Assembly (NCBI GenBank): GCA_016179715.1
Contig: JACPCQ010000056.1
Location: 15,427-29,749 of the forward strand
Origin: Parcubacteria group bacterium
GTDB lineage: Bacteria; Patescibacteriota; Minisyncoccia; JACPCQ01
Direction: 5' to 3'
DNA: 14,323 bases
This document shows positions 13,771 to 14,323 of the stretch, in pieces. The notes below the pieces were generated by a model. It was not told where the DNA came from. It saw only the letters and a list, made by a program, of their open reading frames with translations, and made no database searches. The translations under genes were made by a program, and so were the position numbers. The stretch's first letter is position 1. Each line of letters opens with the position of its first letter.

Positions 13771-14010
13771 TTACTGCGCAAAGGGATTGGTTTTTGCCTC
13801 ACCAAAAGGGTTGCGATACCCTCCCTCAAACGGGTTTGTCGTTGCTGCGCGAAACGGGTTTGGCGATGCTTCCCCCTGCTCGCCCGCTTCCGCCGCCGCC
13901 TGCGGTGCGGCGCCGCGAGAAAGCCCGATATAATACCCCGCCGCAGCGCCAACCAGCAACGCAACAATCACCGCAACAATCATTGATGTTTTGTTTGTCG
14001 TGCCATCCAT
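13771..14010 (-). CDS. Small single-pass membrane protein with four NPF octapeptide repeats
   Basis: A 79-residue protein: short polar N-terminus, one membrane segment at about 9-30 (MIVAVIVALLVGAAAGYYIG), an alanine/glutamate linker, then NPFRAATT, NPFEGGYR, NPFGEAKT and NPFAQ to the end. The four NPF triplets start at 51, 59, 67 and 75, exactly eight residues apart. I do not recognise the function. Basic residues are few at the N-terminus (K7), so topology is uncertain, though a signal-anchor with the repeats outside is plausible. The stop lies 36 bases before the cysteine-repeat gene, so the two are probably co-transcribed. No Shine-Dalgarno is visible. Confidence 0.75.
   Translation of the reverse strand: MDGTTNKTSMIVAVIVALLVGAAAGYYIGLSRGAAPQAAAEAGEQGEASPNPFRAATTNPFEGGYRNPFGEAKTNPFAQ
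13780..13860 (-). repeat. 24-base coding period of the NPF repeat
   Basis: Four Asn-Pro-Phe codon triplets (AAC or AAT, CC-, TTT) recur every 24 bases, with the five intervening codons variable. Only the NPF codons are conserved, which points to selection on the motif instead of simple duplication. Confidence 0.8.
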
Positions 14011-14045
14011 ATTATATTATTAATTCGTTATCCCTATATGCTTCT

Positions 14046-14051
14046 ATTATA
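14046..14051 (-). promoter_or_regulatory. Possible -10 box for the NPF and cysteine-repeat genes
   Basis: An exact TATAAT lies on the minus strand at 14051-14046, 35 bases before the ATG, preceded by an A-rich tract. No good -35 hexamer is found at 16-18 bases. A second exact TATAAT directly abuts the ATG (14016-14011) and is too close to serve a normal leader. Confidence 0.35.
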
Positions 14052-14120
14052 TATTTTTAACCGCCGCGAGGGCTAGAGCTGTTATCCACAGATAAAATTA
14101 CGTACTATTAAAGAAGGCCT

Positions 14121-14323
14121 ATGTTGGAATATGTGTTCACATTCTTCTCTGTGCTGAAGACGCTGGCAATAAATCTGCTTGTTTTTATCGGGGTATTCTC
14201 AAGCATCCACACCGCACCATCAGAATACGTTGCTATCACACCCCCCCTATCCGCCACGACAACGCCCGCACTTATAGAAATACAAGACATCTTACCGCAA
14301 GATAAACACATTGACGAAGCCGG
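14121..14323 (+). CDS. N-terminal part of an unidentified exported or membrane protein (runs off window)
   Basis: An ATG at 14121 preceded by AAGAAGG at a spacing of three bases opens a frame with no stop for 67 codons to the window edge. The N-terminus has a hydrophobic stretch FTFFSVLKTLAINLLVFIGV (about 6-25), then polar and proline/threonine-rich sequence (ITPPLSATTTPALIEIQDIL), as expected for an exported or anchored protein. It is divergent from the NPF gene. Too little is present to name it. An overlapping minus-strand frame (14108-14311) is considered less likely. Confidence 0.55.
   Translation, partial: MLEYVFTFFSVLKTLAINLLVFIGVFSSIHTAPSEYVAITPPLSATTTPALIEIQDILPQDKHIDEA

Noticed and set aside
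14108..14311. Minus-strand 67-codon frame at the right edge
   Set aside because: The overlapping plus frame has a purine-rich ribosome site and an N-terminal hydrophobic segment, and fits a divergent layout better. Not fully excluded.

Overview
The window looks like a chromosomal segment from a reduced-genome bacterium of the Candidate Phyla Radiation (Patescibacteria), most likely Parcubacteria. This is inferred from tight gene packing with ATGA overlaps, a short proline-tRNA ligase without the usual editing insertion, two MreB paralogues, a PEGA-domain membrane protein, and secreted cysteine-repeat and NPF-repeat proteins of a style I associate with that group. TGA is a normal stop here (proS, fmt overlap, holB), so the genetic code is standard.

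Left block (1 to about 7950, minus strand). Reading in the direction of transcription: murA, mreB paralogue 2, a HolB-like clamp-loader subunit, then a 276-base gap with a short membrane-segment remnant, a palindromic element flanked by GTAAA repeats and a likely terminator. Then come frr, rseP, proS, mreB paralogue 1 and mreC, which runs off the left edge. Functions are peptidoglycan precursor synthesis, rod-shape cytoskeleton, replication, ribosome recycling, membrane proteolysis and aminoacylation.

Middle block (8136 to 10732, plus strand, divergent from murA). A membrane-anchored PEGA protein is followed by def and fmt. The last two overlap by four bases and form the formyl-methionine cycle.

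Right block (10893 to 14010, minus strand, convergent with fmt). A small single-pass protein with four NPF motifs spaced exactly eight residues apart is followed by an 809-residue secreted protein with nine four-cysteine repeats, then a DoxX-type membrane protein. This is the accessory and most novel part of the window. A divergent plus-strand gene with an N-terminal hydrophobic segment starts at 14121 and leaves the window.

No rRNA, tRNA, CRISPR array or intact transposase was seen.
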